DNA from: Sphingomonas abietis
Lineage (GTDB): Bacteria; Pseudomonadota; Alphaproteobacteria; Sphingomonadales; Sphingomonadaceae
Reading direction: 5' to 3'
Assembly: GCF_027625475.1 (NCBI RefSeq)
Contig: NZ_CP115174.1
Span: forward strand, 1,550,001 to 1,614,000
Length of the DNA: 64,000 bases
Made by a program: the position numbers and the translations under genes. Each line of letters begins with the position of its first letter. Position 1 is the stretch's first letter. This document shows, piece after piece, positions 51,766-61,250 of the stretch. The notes beneath the pieces are model-generated. The model had not been told where the DNA came from. It made no database searches and worked only from the letters and a program-made list of their open reading frames with translations.

Positions 51766-54168
51766 ATGCCCGCTCATCATTCTCCATCATCGCACGATCA
51801 GGGGGCGGCAGGCGCCGGCGCCTGGGCGCGCATCACTGCCCTGATCTGTCTTCTTCTGGGGCTCGTCACCGGTTTTGCCGGCGCGTGGCTCACGATGCTC
51901 GGCGGTTCGCCTTATTATCTCATCACCGGCATCGCGCTTGTCGTGAATGCGGTGCTGCTGTGGCGCGGCCACCGCTTCGCCTATCCGCTTTACGCGCTGA
52001 TCCTCGTCGCGACGATGATCTGGGCGCTGTGCGAGGTCGGCTTCAATTTCTGGCCGCTGGCGCCGCGCGGCGACATTCTCGTGCCGTTCGGCCTGTGGCT
52101 GCTGGCACCGTGGGTGGTTCGCTCGTTCCCGGTCGCGCGCCGCCCGCTGCGCGCGCCGCTGGCCGGTGCGATCGTGGCGTCGCTGGTCGTGGTCGGCATC
52201 GCGCTGGCGACGACCAATGACGACATCTCGGGCTCGCTGCCCACCAAGATCGTCGGCACGTTCCCGGATACGGACACGACCACCGTACCCGACGAGGATT
52301 GGCGCGCTTATGGCCGCACTGGCGCTGGCGACCATTTCTCGCCGCTGACCCAGATCACGCCCGAGAATGTCAACAAGCTCAAGGTCGCCTGGACCTTCCG
52401 CACCGGCGACATGAAGGGCCCCAACGACTCGCACGAGACCACCGACGAGGTGACGCCGCTCAAGGTCGGTGACACCGTCTATCTCTGCTCGCCGCACCAG
52501 AAGGTGTTCGCGCTCGATGCCGCCACCGGCAAGCAGAAGTGGATGTTCGATCCCAAGGTCGACAGCGATCCCACCTTCCAGCACCTGACCTGCCGCGGTG
52601 TGTCCTATCACGCCACTCCGGCGGGCGCGAAGACCTCGGACGGTGCGCCGGCGCCGCTCGAATGCCAGGCGCGCATCTTCCTGCCGACCAATGACGGCCG
52701 GATGTTCGCGCTCGACGCCGCCACCGGCAAGGTCTGCGCCGGCTTCGGCCAGAATGGCGTGATCGACCTGAAGGACGGCATGACCGTCAAGCACAAGGGC
52801 TTCTACGAGGGCACCTCGCCCCCGGTGGTCACCAAGCAGATGGTGATCATGGCCGGTGCCGTGATCGACAACTACTCGACCAACGAGCCGTCGGGCGTGA
52901 TCCGCGGCTTCGACGTCTATACCGGCAAGCTGGTCTGGGCGTGGGATTCGGGTGCGCTCGACGAGAATGCGCTGCCGTCGGCGACGCATCACTATACCGC
53001 CAGCTCGCCCAACAGCTGGTCGATCTCGGCGGTCGATGAGAAGCTCGGCCTCGTCTATCTGCCGATGGGCGGCGCCGCGACCGACATCTGGGGCGGCAAC
53101 CGCACGCCGACGATGGAGCGCTACATCAGCTCGCTGGTCGCGCTCGACGTCAACACCGGCAAGCGGGTCTGGTCCTACCAGACGGTCCACCATGATCTGT
53201 GGGACATGGATCTGCCCTCGCAGCCGAGCCTGCTCGATCTGCACACGCCCAAGGGCGTGATCCCGGCGATCTACGCGCCGGCCAAGGACGGCAACATCTT
53301 CGTGCTCGATCGCCGCACCGGCAAGCTGATCGTCGATGCGCCCGAAAAGCCGGTCCCGCAGGGCCCCGCGCCGGGCGATCGCCTGTCGCCGACCCAGCCT
53401 TTCTCGAAGCTGACCTTCCAGCCCAAGGATAAGCTGACCGACGCGAACATGTGGGGCGCCACCATGTTCGATCAGCTCGCCTGCCGCATCATGTTCAAGC
53501 AGATGCGCTATGAGGGGCCGTTCACGCCGCCGAGCACGCAGGGCACTTTGGTGTTCCCGGGTGACGTCGGCATGTTCGAATGGGGCGGCATCGCCGTCGA
53601 TCCGCGGCGCCAGATCGCGATCGCCAACCCGATCGTGTTCCCGTTCGTGTCCAAGCTGATCCCGCGCGGCCCGAACAATCCGGCGGCTCCCAACGGCGCC
53701 CATCCGGCCGGCAGCGAGATCGGCGTCCAGCCGATGTACGGCCTGCCGTTCGGCGTCGACCTCCACCCCTTCCTGTCGCCGCTCGGCTTCCCCTGCATGG
53801 CGCCGCCGTGGGGCTACATGTCGGGTGTCGATCTCAACACCAACAAGATCGTCTGGAAGCACAAGGTCGGCACGACGCGTGACTCGGTGGTGCCGCTGCC
53901 CTTCAAGCTCGGCATGCCGATGCTCGGCGGCACGATGGCGACGGCGGGTGGCGTCACCTTCCTCACCGCCACGATGGACGACTATATCCGTGCGTTCGAC
54001 GTGACGACCGGCAAGATGCTGTGGCAGGCGCGCCTGCCGGCGGGCGGCCAGTCGACGCCGATGACCTACGCCCATAACGGCAAGCAATATGTCGTGACGG
54101 CGGCCGGCGGGCATGGCTCGTTCGGCACCAAGCTCGGCGATTATGTGATCGCCTACACACTGCCCTGA
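51766..54168 (+). CDS. gcd: Membrane-bound PQQ-dependent glucose dehydrogenase
   Basis: This is an 800-residue mGDH. The first 150 residues hold five transmembrane helices, and the remainder is an eight-bladed propeller in the periplasm. The PQQ-binding and propeller W-motifs are visible: DWRAYGRTGAGDHFSPLTQI, NKLKVAWTFRTGDMKG, DAATGKQKWMFDPKV, GVIRGFDVYTGKLVWAWDSG, YQTVHHDLWDMDLPSQPSL and FDVTTGKMLWQARLPAGGQS. It oxidises glucose or other aldoses to lactones in the periplasm and reduces ubiquinone. PQQ biosynthesis genes are not in the window. Confidence 0.96.
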   Translation: MPAHHSPSSHDQGAAGAGAWARITALICLLLGLVTGFAGAWLTMLGGSPYYLITGIALVVNAVLLWRGHRFAYPLYALILVATMIWALCEVGFNFWPLAPRGDILVPFGLWLLAPWVVRSFPVARRPLRAPLAGAIVASLVVVGIALATTNDDISGSLPTKIVGTFPDTDTTTVPDEDWRAYGRTGAGDHFSPLTQITPENVNKLKVAWTFRTGDMKGPNDSHETTDEVTPLKVGDTVYLCSPHQKVFALDAATGKQKWMFDPKVDSDPTFQHLTCRGVSYHATPAGAKTSDGAPAPLECQARIFLPTNDGRMFALDAATGKVCAGFGQNGVIDLKDGMTVKHKGFYEGTSPPVVTKQMVIMAGAVIDNYSTNEPSGVIRGFDVYTGKLVWAWDSGALDENALPSATHHYTASSPNSWSISAVDEKLGLVYLPMGGAATDIWGGNRTPTMERYISSLVALDVNTGKRVWSYQTVHHDLWDMDLPSQPSLLDLHTPKGVIPAIYAPAKDGNIFVLDRRTGKLIVDAPEKPVPQGPAPGDRLSPTQPFSKLTFQPKDKLTDANMWGATMFDQLACRIMFKQMRYEGPFTPPSTQGTLVFPGDVGMFEWGGIAVDPRRQIAIANPIVFPFVSKLIPRGPNNPAAPNGAHPAGSEIGVQPMYGLPFGVDLHPFLSPLGFPCMAPPWGYMSGVDLNTNKIVWKHKVGTTRDSVVPLPFKLGMPMLGGTMATAGGVTFLTATMDDYIRAFDVTTGKMLWQARLPAGGQSTPMTYAHNGKQYVVTAAGGHGSFGTKLGDYVIAYTLP

Positions 54169-54176
54169 CCCAAGAC

Positions 54177-54221
54177 CCGTCGCCGGGGATGCTACGGCAT
54201 CTCCGGCGACGGCCTTTTCTT
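54177..54221 (+). terminator. Terminator of gcd
   Basis: CCGTCGCCGGGGATGC, TACG, GCATCTCCGGCGACGG is a 16-base stem with one mismatch, followed by CCTTTTCTT. Confidence 0.8.
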
Positions 54222-54270
54222 CCGGGAATAAGGCCGGGCGAACCCGGCATAAGATAGCGGCGACGACGCG

Positions 54271-54891
54271 TCAGGCACGGCCGGCGTAGAGCAATCGTCC
54301 CTGTCCCAGCATCGACAGCACCAGCGCGATATCGGCGGGCGACACTGCGAAACAGCCGTCGCTCCGCCCGAGCTTGCCCTGCCGGATCGCGACGTCTTCG
54401 CCGGCATACCAGGCGGAATGGATCACGATCGCGCGCTCCTCGGCGTGGGCGTCGCTCGGATCGAGCCCGATCAGTCGGCGCGAGAGGCCATGGACGCCGG
54501 TGTAGAGTTCGGCGGTCAGATAGGCGCCCTCCGACGTCGCCGCCGAACCCTCGACATCCGAAAAGCTGTGCAGCATCCCGCTATGATCGGGGTCCGACCC
54601 CTTGCCATGGGCGACGCGTAGGCTGGTCGTGGTGCCGGTGAGGATATCGATCAGGTGCAGGCGCGGCATCGCCGACGGCCGGCCGAAATCGGCGATCGCG
54701 ATGACATCGCGCGACCAGATCGCCGCATTGTGCCGCGCCAGGGCATCGAGCGCGCGGGCGACGAGGACAGGATCGACGCCGTGGGCCGCCGCAGCGAGGC
54801 CGTTCTGCGGTGCCGCCGGGGCCTTCGCCGGCAGGCCGATCGTCGCCAGCATCGCCATCAGGCCCCGGCGGGTGAGGAAACATTCTGCCAT
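54271..54891 (-). CDS. Murein L,D-transpeptidase catalytic-domain family protein (YkuD_2)
   Basis: The 206-residue protein has a signal peptide (RRGLMAMLATIGLPAKAPA). It then has the YkuD_2 sequence: IAIADFGRPSAMPRLHLIDI, TGVHGLSRRLIGLDP, AIVIHSAWYAG with the histidine, and GRSDGCFAVSPAD with the catalytic cysteine. It would act on peptidoglycan or another cell-wall component. The family (PF13645) is common in Bacteroidetes and Proteobacteria. It is 52 bases from the one-helix protein gene upstream and reads leftward with it. Confidence 0.87.
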   Translation of the reverse strand: MAECFLTRRGLMAMLATIGLPAKAPAAPQNGLAAAAHGVDPVLVARALDALARHNAAIWSRDVIAIADFGRPSAMPRLHLIDILTGTTTSLRVAHGKGSDPDHSGMLHSFSDVEGSAATSEGAYLTAELYTGVHGLSRRLIGLDPSDAHAEERAIVIHSAWYAGEDVAIRQGKLGRSDGCFAVSPADIALVLSMLGQGRLLYAGRA

Positions 54892-54943
54892 GCCGCGAGC
54901 CTATCATGCCGTCATGCCGGCGTCAGCGGGGAGGGCGTGCCGC

Positions 54944-55486
54944 CTAGCGCCAGCCCCTGGCGATGGCCATTTGCTCCGCGGCCCGATCGAGCGGATGGCC
55001 AGCCATCATTGCCGCGATGGCCTGCGCGCTCGCCGGATCGCCGCCGGCCAGACTGAAATCATCATGTTGCGGATCGACCGGTGCCGCGTAGCGCAGCAGC
55101 CAGAGGCCGTGGCTGCGGCAGGCGACGCCGCCGAGATGCTGGGCGACGAAGCTGCGGCAGACGCTGCCGCCACGATCGCGAAAGCTCAGCGCCACGCCGA
55201 TCGAGCCGGGTTGACCGGACAGCCGGCTATCCAGCGCCCGGGCGATGGCGGGAGACAGGATCAGCGCATCGTCGCTGTCGCCGATCGTCGTCGGGGTCAG
55301 CCTATGGCCGGCGACGAGGCCTGCGAGCAGGACGACCGCTATCGCCATCGCCCACCCGAGCCGGTGGCGCGGCGGCCGTTCGATCCGCTGCGCCTGCTCG
55401 GCCCGCACCGCGACCAGCGAGATCACCGGGGCAGGCTTGCGCCTCGGCAGCGGCCGGGGGGTGTCGTCAGGCTGATCGTCGTCCAT
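54944..55486 (-). CDS. One-helix membrane protein, anti-sigma-like layout
   Basis: This is a 180-residue protein with a proline- and arginine-rich cytoplasmic N-terminus, one membrane helix (residues about 43 to 62, GWAMAIAVVLLAGLVAG) and a periplasmic C-terminal part containing a cysteine pair. The arrangement resembles anti-sigma factors, but the N-terminal half lacks a zinc-binding anti-sigma motif. No family is firmly recognised. The start has CGGAG upstream. A 10-base inverted repeat (CCATGGCTCG at 55483 to 55492 and CGAGCCATGG at 55537 to 55546) includes its start codon. Confidence 0.6.
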   Translation of the reverse strand: MDDDQPDDTPRPLPRRKPAPVISLVAVRAEQAQRIERPPRHRLGWAMAIAVVLLAGLVAGHRLTPTTIGDSDDALILSPAIARALDSRLSGQPGSIGVALSFRDRGGSVCRSFVAQHLGGVACRSHGLWLLRYAAPVDPQHDDFSLAGGDPASAQAIAAMMAGHPLDRAAEQMAIARGWR

Positions 55487-55557
55487 GGCTCGCTCCGGCG
55501 CAATCCCGCCGGCATAGCCGAGACGGGGAGGCGAAACGAGCCATGGGGCGATCGGGA

Positions 55558-58500
55558 TCAGAAGCCGACCTGGAGGCCGGCCCTCAGCGCCACGGCGACG
55601 TGGCTGTCCTGCTTTTCGCCATCGAGTTCGCCGCTGATCACATAGCCGGTGGCGCCGCCCTTGATGCGGAACGCGCCGGTCCAGCCGCTGGTGGGATCGT
55701 CGGGGGTGAGGGTGAAGTCGTCGCCGCCGGCGAAGTGGGCGGTGGTGTCGCCCAGCTTGCCGCCGATCAGCTGGCGTCGCCCGCCCTCGATCTCGGTGCG
55801 CAGGAAGCCGCCATCGTCGGCGGTCGAGTCGAAGAAATTATAGCCGAGCGCGATCGCGCCATTGGCGGCGGACTGGTCGCTGTCGCGGGCGTTGACGATC
55901 AGGTCCATGCCGGTGCCGCCACCGGCCTCGGCATAATGGCCCTCGTGCAGCTTGTAATAATCGAGCGACGCCTGCGGACGCAGCGAGAATTTGCCGAGTT
56001 CGAGCCGGTAGGAAAGGCCCGCCGCGCCCGAATAGAGCTTGCCGTTCCAATCGCCCTCGGCGGTGCGCAGCACCTGGGTGGTGCCGTCCATACCCTCGAA
56101 CCGGCGATGGCTCTTGAAGTCGATCGTCGCCGCCGATCCGCGGGCGAAGGCGTGGAGGCCGCCCCAATCGGCACGCCAGTAGACGCCGAGTTCATAATGG
56201 CTCGAATCGACGTCATTGTCGCTGCCGGCGTCGTCGTTGGTGCCGGACAGATAGGCGAGCGACAGGCCGAAGCGGCCGAAGCCGCCGGCCTTGATCTCGG
56301 CGCCGCCGGATGCGCCCCAGCCGGTGATGCGGTAGCCCGCGGTGTCGCCGATCGACTTGGTGTGGCCCCAGCCGACCTGTTGCAGCCAGAAGCCCCATTT
56401 GCCCTCATCGACCAGCGGCGCATCGGGATCGGCGAGGAAACGCGCGGTGGCGCGCGAGCCGGAGGTCACGGTGTCGAAGCTGGCGCCGGCGAAATCGGGC
56501 ATCAGCGAGCGCAGGCCGGCCTTGAAGCTGGCGCTGTCCGAGAAGTTGAGGAAGCTGTCGCCGATCGGCTTGTCGCCCGCAATCGCCGCGTAGATCGCGT
56601 TATAAGCGCTGCTCTCCGATCGATTGAGGCCGAGTTCGGCCGCCGTCTTGCGGGTGACGATGACGTTGACGCCATTGCCGGCGGCGTTGGTAGCGACCTG
56701 ACTCTCGAACAGCCAGGGCAGGGCGACGCCGGTGGTCGAGAGATTGCCCACGCCAGACAGGGAGCCGGCCGTGATCACCGTGTAGGTGCCGGCGGTGTAG
56801 TTGAGATCGGAGAAGTGCAGCGCCAGCTTCGATCCCGTGTCGAAGCTGGCCGCGCCGCTGACCTGATAGAGGGTCGAGGCGCCGGTGGTGCCGTCGATAG
56901 TGACGCCCAGCGTGCCGCCGCCGCTGACCGCCAGCGATCCGATCGTGGTCGCGCCGGTGCCGCTCAGCGCCAGCGTGCCGCCGGCGAGTTTGACGGCGAG
57001 GCCGCCGCCATTGACGATGGCGCCGCTGAAGCTGGCCGTGCCCGAAAGGCTGAGGCTGTCGGTGCCGCCGCCGAAATCGGTGGTGCCGGTGTAGGTCGAG
57101 GTGCCGGACAGGGCCATGCTGTTGCTGCCCGCGCCGAAGCTGACATTGCCGGTTACGGTGCCGCCCGCGATCACCAGATTGTCATTGCCGCTGCCGAACC
57201 TGATGTCGCCGGTGATCGCCGGCGTGGTTCCGCCCGAGGCGGCGGCAGGCTGCGATACGGTGGTATTGGCGGTCGCCGCCGAGAGATCGATGGCGACGTT
57301 GGTGGCGGTCGATCCGGTCGCCGAGATCGTGCCGCTGTTGGTGACGATGGTGACGTTGCCCGATTTGTCGAGGATCGCGGTGTCGCTCGCCGCGGTGCCT
57401 GCGGTGGTGGTGATCGATCCCGAGTTGGTGATCGTGGCGATGCTCGATCCGGCATCGATCTGGATGCCGACGCTGGCGTCGGTCGCCTTGGTGGCGCCGG
57501 TGGCCGAGATCGTGCCGCTGTTGACGATCTCCGGCACGCTGGCACCGCTGCCGATGCGGATCGCGGTCGCGCTCGCATCGTTGGAGGTGGCCGATACCGT
57601 TCCGGCCTGGGTCATCCCGTTGGCGATCGTCACCGCGCCACCTTGTCCGCCGATGACCAGGCCGTTGGCGGCAAAGCCATCATAGACGCCGAGGCCCGCA
57701 ATCGTGCCGTTGAGAACGAGGCCGTGCTTGGCGGTGTCCGACGCCACCGCGCCGAGCGTGATCGCATGATCGGTCGCGCCGACGAGCAGCGCCGGGGCGC
57801 TGCCATAGGAGGTCAGCGCGGAGGCGGTGGTGGCGGTCGTGGTGCCGCTCGAATCGGTGGTCGACGTCGCGGCGGTGAACAGCGCTCCGCCGGCGACATT
57901 GCCGCTGATCTGCATCGTCGGGCCGCCTTGCAACAGGTTGGCGGCGGTCAGTTTGGTGAGATCGGTCGGTGCCGTGGTCGCGCTATAGCCGGTCGATGTG
58001 ATGGTGGCCTGGACCACCAATGCCCCGCCGACATCGCCGTTGAGGAGCACGCCCGAGGCGTTGGTGCCGCTGGCGGAGATCGTGCCGCCGATGCTGGCGT
58101 CGCCGGTGATCGCGCCGGTGCTGATGCCGACGCTGCGATCGCCGGTGACGGTGATCGTGCCGCTCTGCTGCAACGATCCGGTGAGCGTGCCGCCGAGCGC
58201 GATGCCGGCGGAATCATTGCCCTCCACGGTGATCGTGCCGCTGTTCACGACATTGCCGGCCAACCCGCCGGGGGTGCGGATGCCGTAGCGATCCGATCCC
58301 TGCGCATAGGCCCCGTCGAGCACGCCATCGCCATTGGTGTCGGTGCGGACATAGGTCTCGTTGTCGGTGATGGTGCCGCTGTTGGTGATCGTGCCGGTCA
58401 CGCCGGCATTGGCGAGGATGCCGCTGGTGCCGCTCACGCCGCTATAGCTGATCGCGCCGGCATTGGTGACGCTGTTGTTGCTGTCGAGGGTGACGGCGGC

Positions 58501-58692
58501 GCCGGCCACGGTCGGCGCGATCGATCCGGCGCTGGTGATGCTGACATCGGCAGCGCTGCCCGCGTTCGCCGTCGAGGTGAGGACGGGCGTCGTCTGCGCC
58601 GCGCCGATGGTCGCGGTCGCGGCCAGCGCGGGGGCAGCGATCAGCCCGAACGCGATCGGCGTCAGGCAGGTGGTGGCGAACAGGTGACGCAT
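55558..58692 (-). CDS. Autotransporter with repeat-rich passenger domain
   Basis: The 1044-residue protein has a signal peptide, then a long glycine-, threonine- and serine-rich passenger that folds as a beta-helix. It is built of many N-S-G-T-I repeats (ITNSGTITDNE, then NVVNSGTITVEGN, later VTNAGAIS). From about residue 755 the autotransporter beta-domain begins (DEGKWGFWLQQVGWGHTK), followed by alternating strands and an aromatic terminus (AGLQVGF). The passenger has no recognised enzymatic domain, so it is probably an adhesin or surface-structure protein. It is read leftward between a TonB receptor and the one-helix protein. Confidence 0.93.
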   Translation of the reverse strand: MRHLFATTCLTPIAFGLIAAPALAATATIGAAQTTPVLTSTANAGSAADVSITSAGSIAPTVAGAAVTLDSNNSVTNAGAISYSGVSGTSGILANAGVTGTITNSGTITDNETYVRTDTNGDGVLDGAYAQGSDRYGIRTPGGLAGNVVNSGTITVEGNDSAGIALGGTLTGSLQQSGTITVTGDRSVGISTGAITGDASIGGTISASGTNASGVLLNGDVGGALVVQATITSTGYSATTAPTDLTKLTAANLLQGGPTMQISGNVAGGALFTAATSTTDSSGTTTATTASALTSYGSAPALLVGATDHAITLGAVASDTAKHGLVLNGTIAGLGVYDGFAANGLVIGGQGGAVTIANGMTQAGTVSATSNDASATAIRIGSGASVPEIVNSGTISATGATKATDASVGIQIDAGSSIATITNSGSITTTAGTAASDTAILDKSGNVTIVTNSGTISATGSTATNVAIDLSAATANTTVSQPAAASGGTTPAITGDIRFGSGNDNLVIAGGTVTGNVSFGAGSNSMALSGTSTYTGTTDFGGGTDSLSLSGTASFSGAIVNGGGLAVKLAGGTLALSGTGATTIGSLAVSGGGTLGVTIDGTTGASTLYQVSGAASFDTGSKLALHFSDLNYTAGTYTVITAGSLSGVGNLSTTGVALPWLFESQVATNAAGNGVNVIVTRKTAAELGLNRSESSAYNAIYAAIAGDKPIGDSFLNFSDSASFKAGLRSLMPDFAGASFDTVTSGSRATARFLADPDAPLVDEGKWGFWLQQVGWGHTKSIGDTAGYRITGWGASGGAEIKAGGFGRFGLSLAYLSGTNDDAGSDNDVDSSHYELGVYWRADWGGLHAFARGSAATIDFKSHRRFEGMDGTTQVLRTAEGDWNGKLYSGAAGLSYRLELGKFSLRPQASLDYYKLHEGHYAEAGGGTGMDLIVNARDSDQSAANGAIALGYNFFDSTADDGGFLRTEIEGGRRQLIGGKLGDTTAHFAGGDDFTLTPDDPTSGWTGAFRIKGGATGYVISGELDGEKQDSHVAVALRAGLQVGF

Positions 58693-58787
58693 GGAACCCC
58701 TTCTGTCTCACAGGAGGTGCAGCCGTTGCCGTCACCTCGACAGACCGAAGACGGAGCCCTTCGCCGGGCGCCTTGGTTCAGACCGAC

Positions 58788-61235
58788 TTAGAAATGCGCG
58801 TCGAAGCCGATGCGGATGGTGCGCGGCTGGAGCGGGGTGATCTCGCTGCTGCGGCTGACGTCGATCGGCGAGCCGAGCGCGAAGCGGTTGCCGACCGTAT
58901 CGAGCAGATTGGTCGCCGAGAGCGTCATGCCATAGGGGCCGTGGGCCAGCCGAACCGAAAGGCCGGTATCGACATAGTCGCCCTCCTTGCCACCGACGAC
59001 CGGGCCGACGCCGAGGCGGGACTTGCCGATATAGCGTGCCCAGCCGCTGGCGCTCAGATCGATGCTGTCGGACAGGGCATGATGATAGTCGACGCCGACG
59101 CGACCGCCCAGTTCAGCGACGTTGGGAAGCTGGCCCTGCACCGTGTCGGCGGTGGCATCGAGGCGGAAGAAGCGGAGCTGGGTCACGTCGGGTCGGGTCA
59201 GCCGGCTGTTATTGACCACCACCGATCCTTCGAGGCGGAGCGACGGGATCGGCTTCCACGCCATCCGGGCGTCGAACGACCAGATCCGGCCATCGCCGAT
59301 ATTGGTGGTGACGGGCAGGCCATCGGCATCGATGAAATCGGCCTGGATATCGCGCCAGTCGGTATAGGCGACGGAGGCTGCGATACTGATCGCGTCCTGG
59401 CCGGGCTGATCGTAGCGGACGCCGATCTCCGTGGTCGAGACCCGATCGCTCTCGAAACGACGGACGAGATTGTTGCCGATCGAGAGGCCGCCGGGCCGGA
59501 AGCCCTCCTGAAAGCGGGTGAACAAGATCATGCCCGGTGCCGGCTCCACCGATGCCGAGAGGGACGGCAGCAATTTGGTTTCCGATCGGCTGTGCTGGAT
59601 CTGCCTGATCTCGTCCACATCCTGCACCGTCACATAGGGGCCGTCGGTGGCCGTGGTGGCCGTGGGGGCACCGAGATCGCCGCGGAAATCGGCGGGCAGC
59701 AGGCCGATCGATCGGCCAAGGGCGTGGCCGGCGAGCTGCGACCGGGTGAGCCTCGCGCCGCCGGTCAGGGTCAGCCCGCGCAACGGCTGGAGCGAGACTT
59801 CGCCATAGAGCGTCCCCTCGTCGATCCGGTTGACCACGCCGGCCGCCGGCGAAACCTGCGCCACCGGCCCGATCGCGCGCATGATCCGGGCATCATTGTG
59901 CAGGAAGCTGGAGCCGACCACCCAGCTGATCCCGTGGGTCATCGGGTGGGAGAGCCGGTTCTCGCTGGTGAACAGGGCGGTGTGGTTGTCCTGGATGAAC
60001 AGCCGGGGGTCGCCGCCGGGCAGCGTCGCATCGTAGCGCTCGTCGACCGCCTGGTGGACATAGGAATTGGCGGAGGTGAAGCGCAGATCGCCCCAGGTCT
60101 TGACGATGCTGGCCTCGGCCATCCGGTAGTCGTCGTCATAGGGCTGGGCGATCGCGCTGGTGCGGGTGAGGGGCGGGCCGTCGCGATCGGCATATTGGGC
60201 GTCGTCGCCATGGATGTCCTGCGCGACGCCGCCGAGCCGGATCGACCAGCCGTCGCCCGGATCGATCCGCAGCACCGCGCGGCCGCCCTCGGTATGGACC
60301 CGGTTGGCATTCTTCCGCCCGATGGTGGGATCGTCGATATAGCCGCCGTCGGTGCTGGCATAGCCGACCAGGCGCAGCGCCACGGTGTCGTCCTCGATCG
60401 GCAGGTTGAGCATCGCCGATCCGTCGGCCCCCGGCGCGCCGTGCGCCACCGTCGAGGCGCCGAGGGTGGCGGCCGCCTCGAAATGGCCGGGCACGGGATC
60501 GTTGCGGACGATACGGATGATGCCGCCGGGCGATCCGGCGCCGTAGAGCGTGCCCTGCGGCCCTTCGAGCACCTCGATCGCGGCGATGTCGTAGAGCTTG
60601 AGGTCCGGGTCGGGCGCATTGTAGCTGAGCCGGAGGTCGCCGAAATATTGGCCGACGGTCGCCTGGCTCTGCCCGACCAGCCCGGAATCGGCGACGCCCC
60701 GGATGAACAATTTGTCGCGTCCGTTGCCGAGATGGGTGGAGGTGACGCTGGCGGCGCGGTTGGCGATCGCATCGCTGCCATCGGGGCCGGCGGCGCCAAA
60801 CAAGGGGCCGGCAAAGACCGAGACCGTGCCGGGGAAGTCCGCAAGCCGCACCCCGCGCTTGCTGGCGCTGACGACGATCTCGGTCTGGGCGACGGCCGCG
60901 GCGTGGACGATTGCGGGAAGGGGGCGGACGGCAGGTTCGGCAGGGGATATCTGCCAGGCATCGCCCCCGATCGGAACGGCGCGCGCGGTGGTGCCGGCCA
61001 GCAGCCGGTGGAGCACGCGCTCGATCGTCAGATGGCCATGCACCGCACGGACTGGACGCTGCCACAGCGCGGCATCGGACAGGCGGATGCTGACACCGGT
61101 GGCACGGCTCAGCGCGACGATGGTATCGCCGAGGCGGCCCGCGGGCAGGTCGATCGCGGCGGGCGACGAGGCATAAGCGTACCCCGGCGCCCACAGCGCA
61201 GCCGCAGCGAGGAGAAGACGATGCCTGGAATTCAC
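58788..61235 (-). CDS. TonB-dependent receptor with N-terminal STN signalling domain
   Basis: This is an 815-residue receptor. Its N-terminal part after the signal is an STN domain (residues about 25 to 95, DLPAGRLGDTIVALSRATGV then LTIERVLHRLLAGTTAR), which signals to a FecR-type protein across the periplasm. The TonB box region (QTEIVVSASKRG) and plug follow (DKLFIRGVADSG then LLEGPQGTLYGAGSPGG-type segment near residue 215), then the beta-barrel ending in IGFDAHF. Such receptors import iron chelates, heme or cobalamin. It starts 15 bases after the FecR-type gene, so the three genes form a sigma/anti-sigma/receptor operon. Confidence 0.92.
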   Translation of the reverse strand: MNSRHRLLLAAAALWAPGYAYASSPAAIDLPAGRLGDTIVALSRATGVSIRLSDAALWQRPVRAVHGHLTIERVLHRLLAGTTARAVPIGGDAWQISPAEPAVRPLPAIVHAAAVAQTEIVVSASKRGVRLADFPGTVSVFAGPLFGAAGPDGSDAIANRAASVTSTHLGNGRDKLFIRGVADSGLVGQSQATVGQYFGDLRLSYNAPDPDLKLYDIAAIEVLEGPQGTLYGAGSPGGIIRIVRNDPVPGHFEAAATLGASTVAHGAPGADGSAMLNLPIEDDTVALRLVGYASTDGGYIDDPTIGRKNANRVHTEGGRAVLRIDPGDGWSIRLGGVAQDIHGDDAQYADRDGPPLTRTSAIAQPYDDDYRMAEASIVKTWGDLRFTSANSYVHQAVDERYDATLPGGDPRLFIQDNHTALFTSENRLSHPMTHGISWVVGSSFLHNDARIMRAIGPVAQVSPAAGVVNRIDEGTLYGEVSLQPLRGLTLTGGARLTRSQLAGHALGRSIGLLPADFRGDLGAPTATTATDGPYVTVQDVDEIRQIQHSRSETKLLPSLSASVEPAPGMILFTRFQEGFRPGGLSIGNNLVRRFESDRVSTTEIGVRYDQPGQDAISIAASVAYTDWRDIQADFIDADGLPVTTNIGDGRIWSFDARMAWKPIPSLRLEGSVVVNNSRLTRPDVTQLRFFRLDATADTVQGQLPNVAELGGRVGVDYHHALSDSIDLSASGWARYIGKSRLGVGPVVGGKEGDYVDTGLSVRLAHGPYGMTLSATNLLDTVGNRFALGSPIDVSRSSEITPLQPRTIRIGFDAHF

Positions 61236-61250
61236 TGTCCGGGCAGAATG

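Noticed and set aside
51787..54114. Leftward open frame of 775 codons
   Set aside because: It is antisense to gcd, arginine-, histidine- and aspartate-rich, and without motifs.
55558..58692. Many N-S-G-T-I repeats taken as a possible CRISPR or tandem-repeat array
   Set aside because: The repeats are degenerate at DNA level, vary in spacing, and are explained by the beta-helix passenger of an autotransporter. No CRISPR array was found in the window.
55081..58791. Rightward open frame of 1236 codons
   Set aside because: It is antisense to the autotransporter gene and rich in arginine and glycine. It arises from the high GC and repeat structure of that gene; no motifs or start signal support it.
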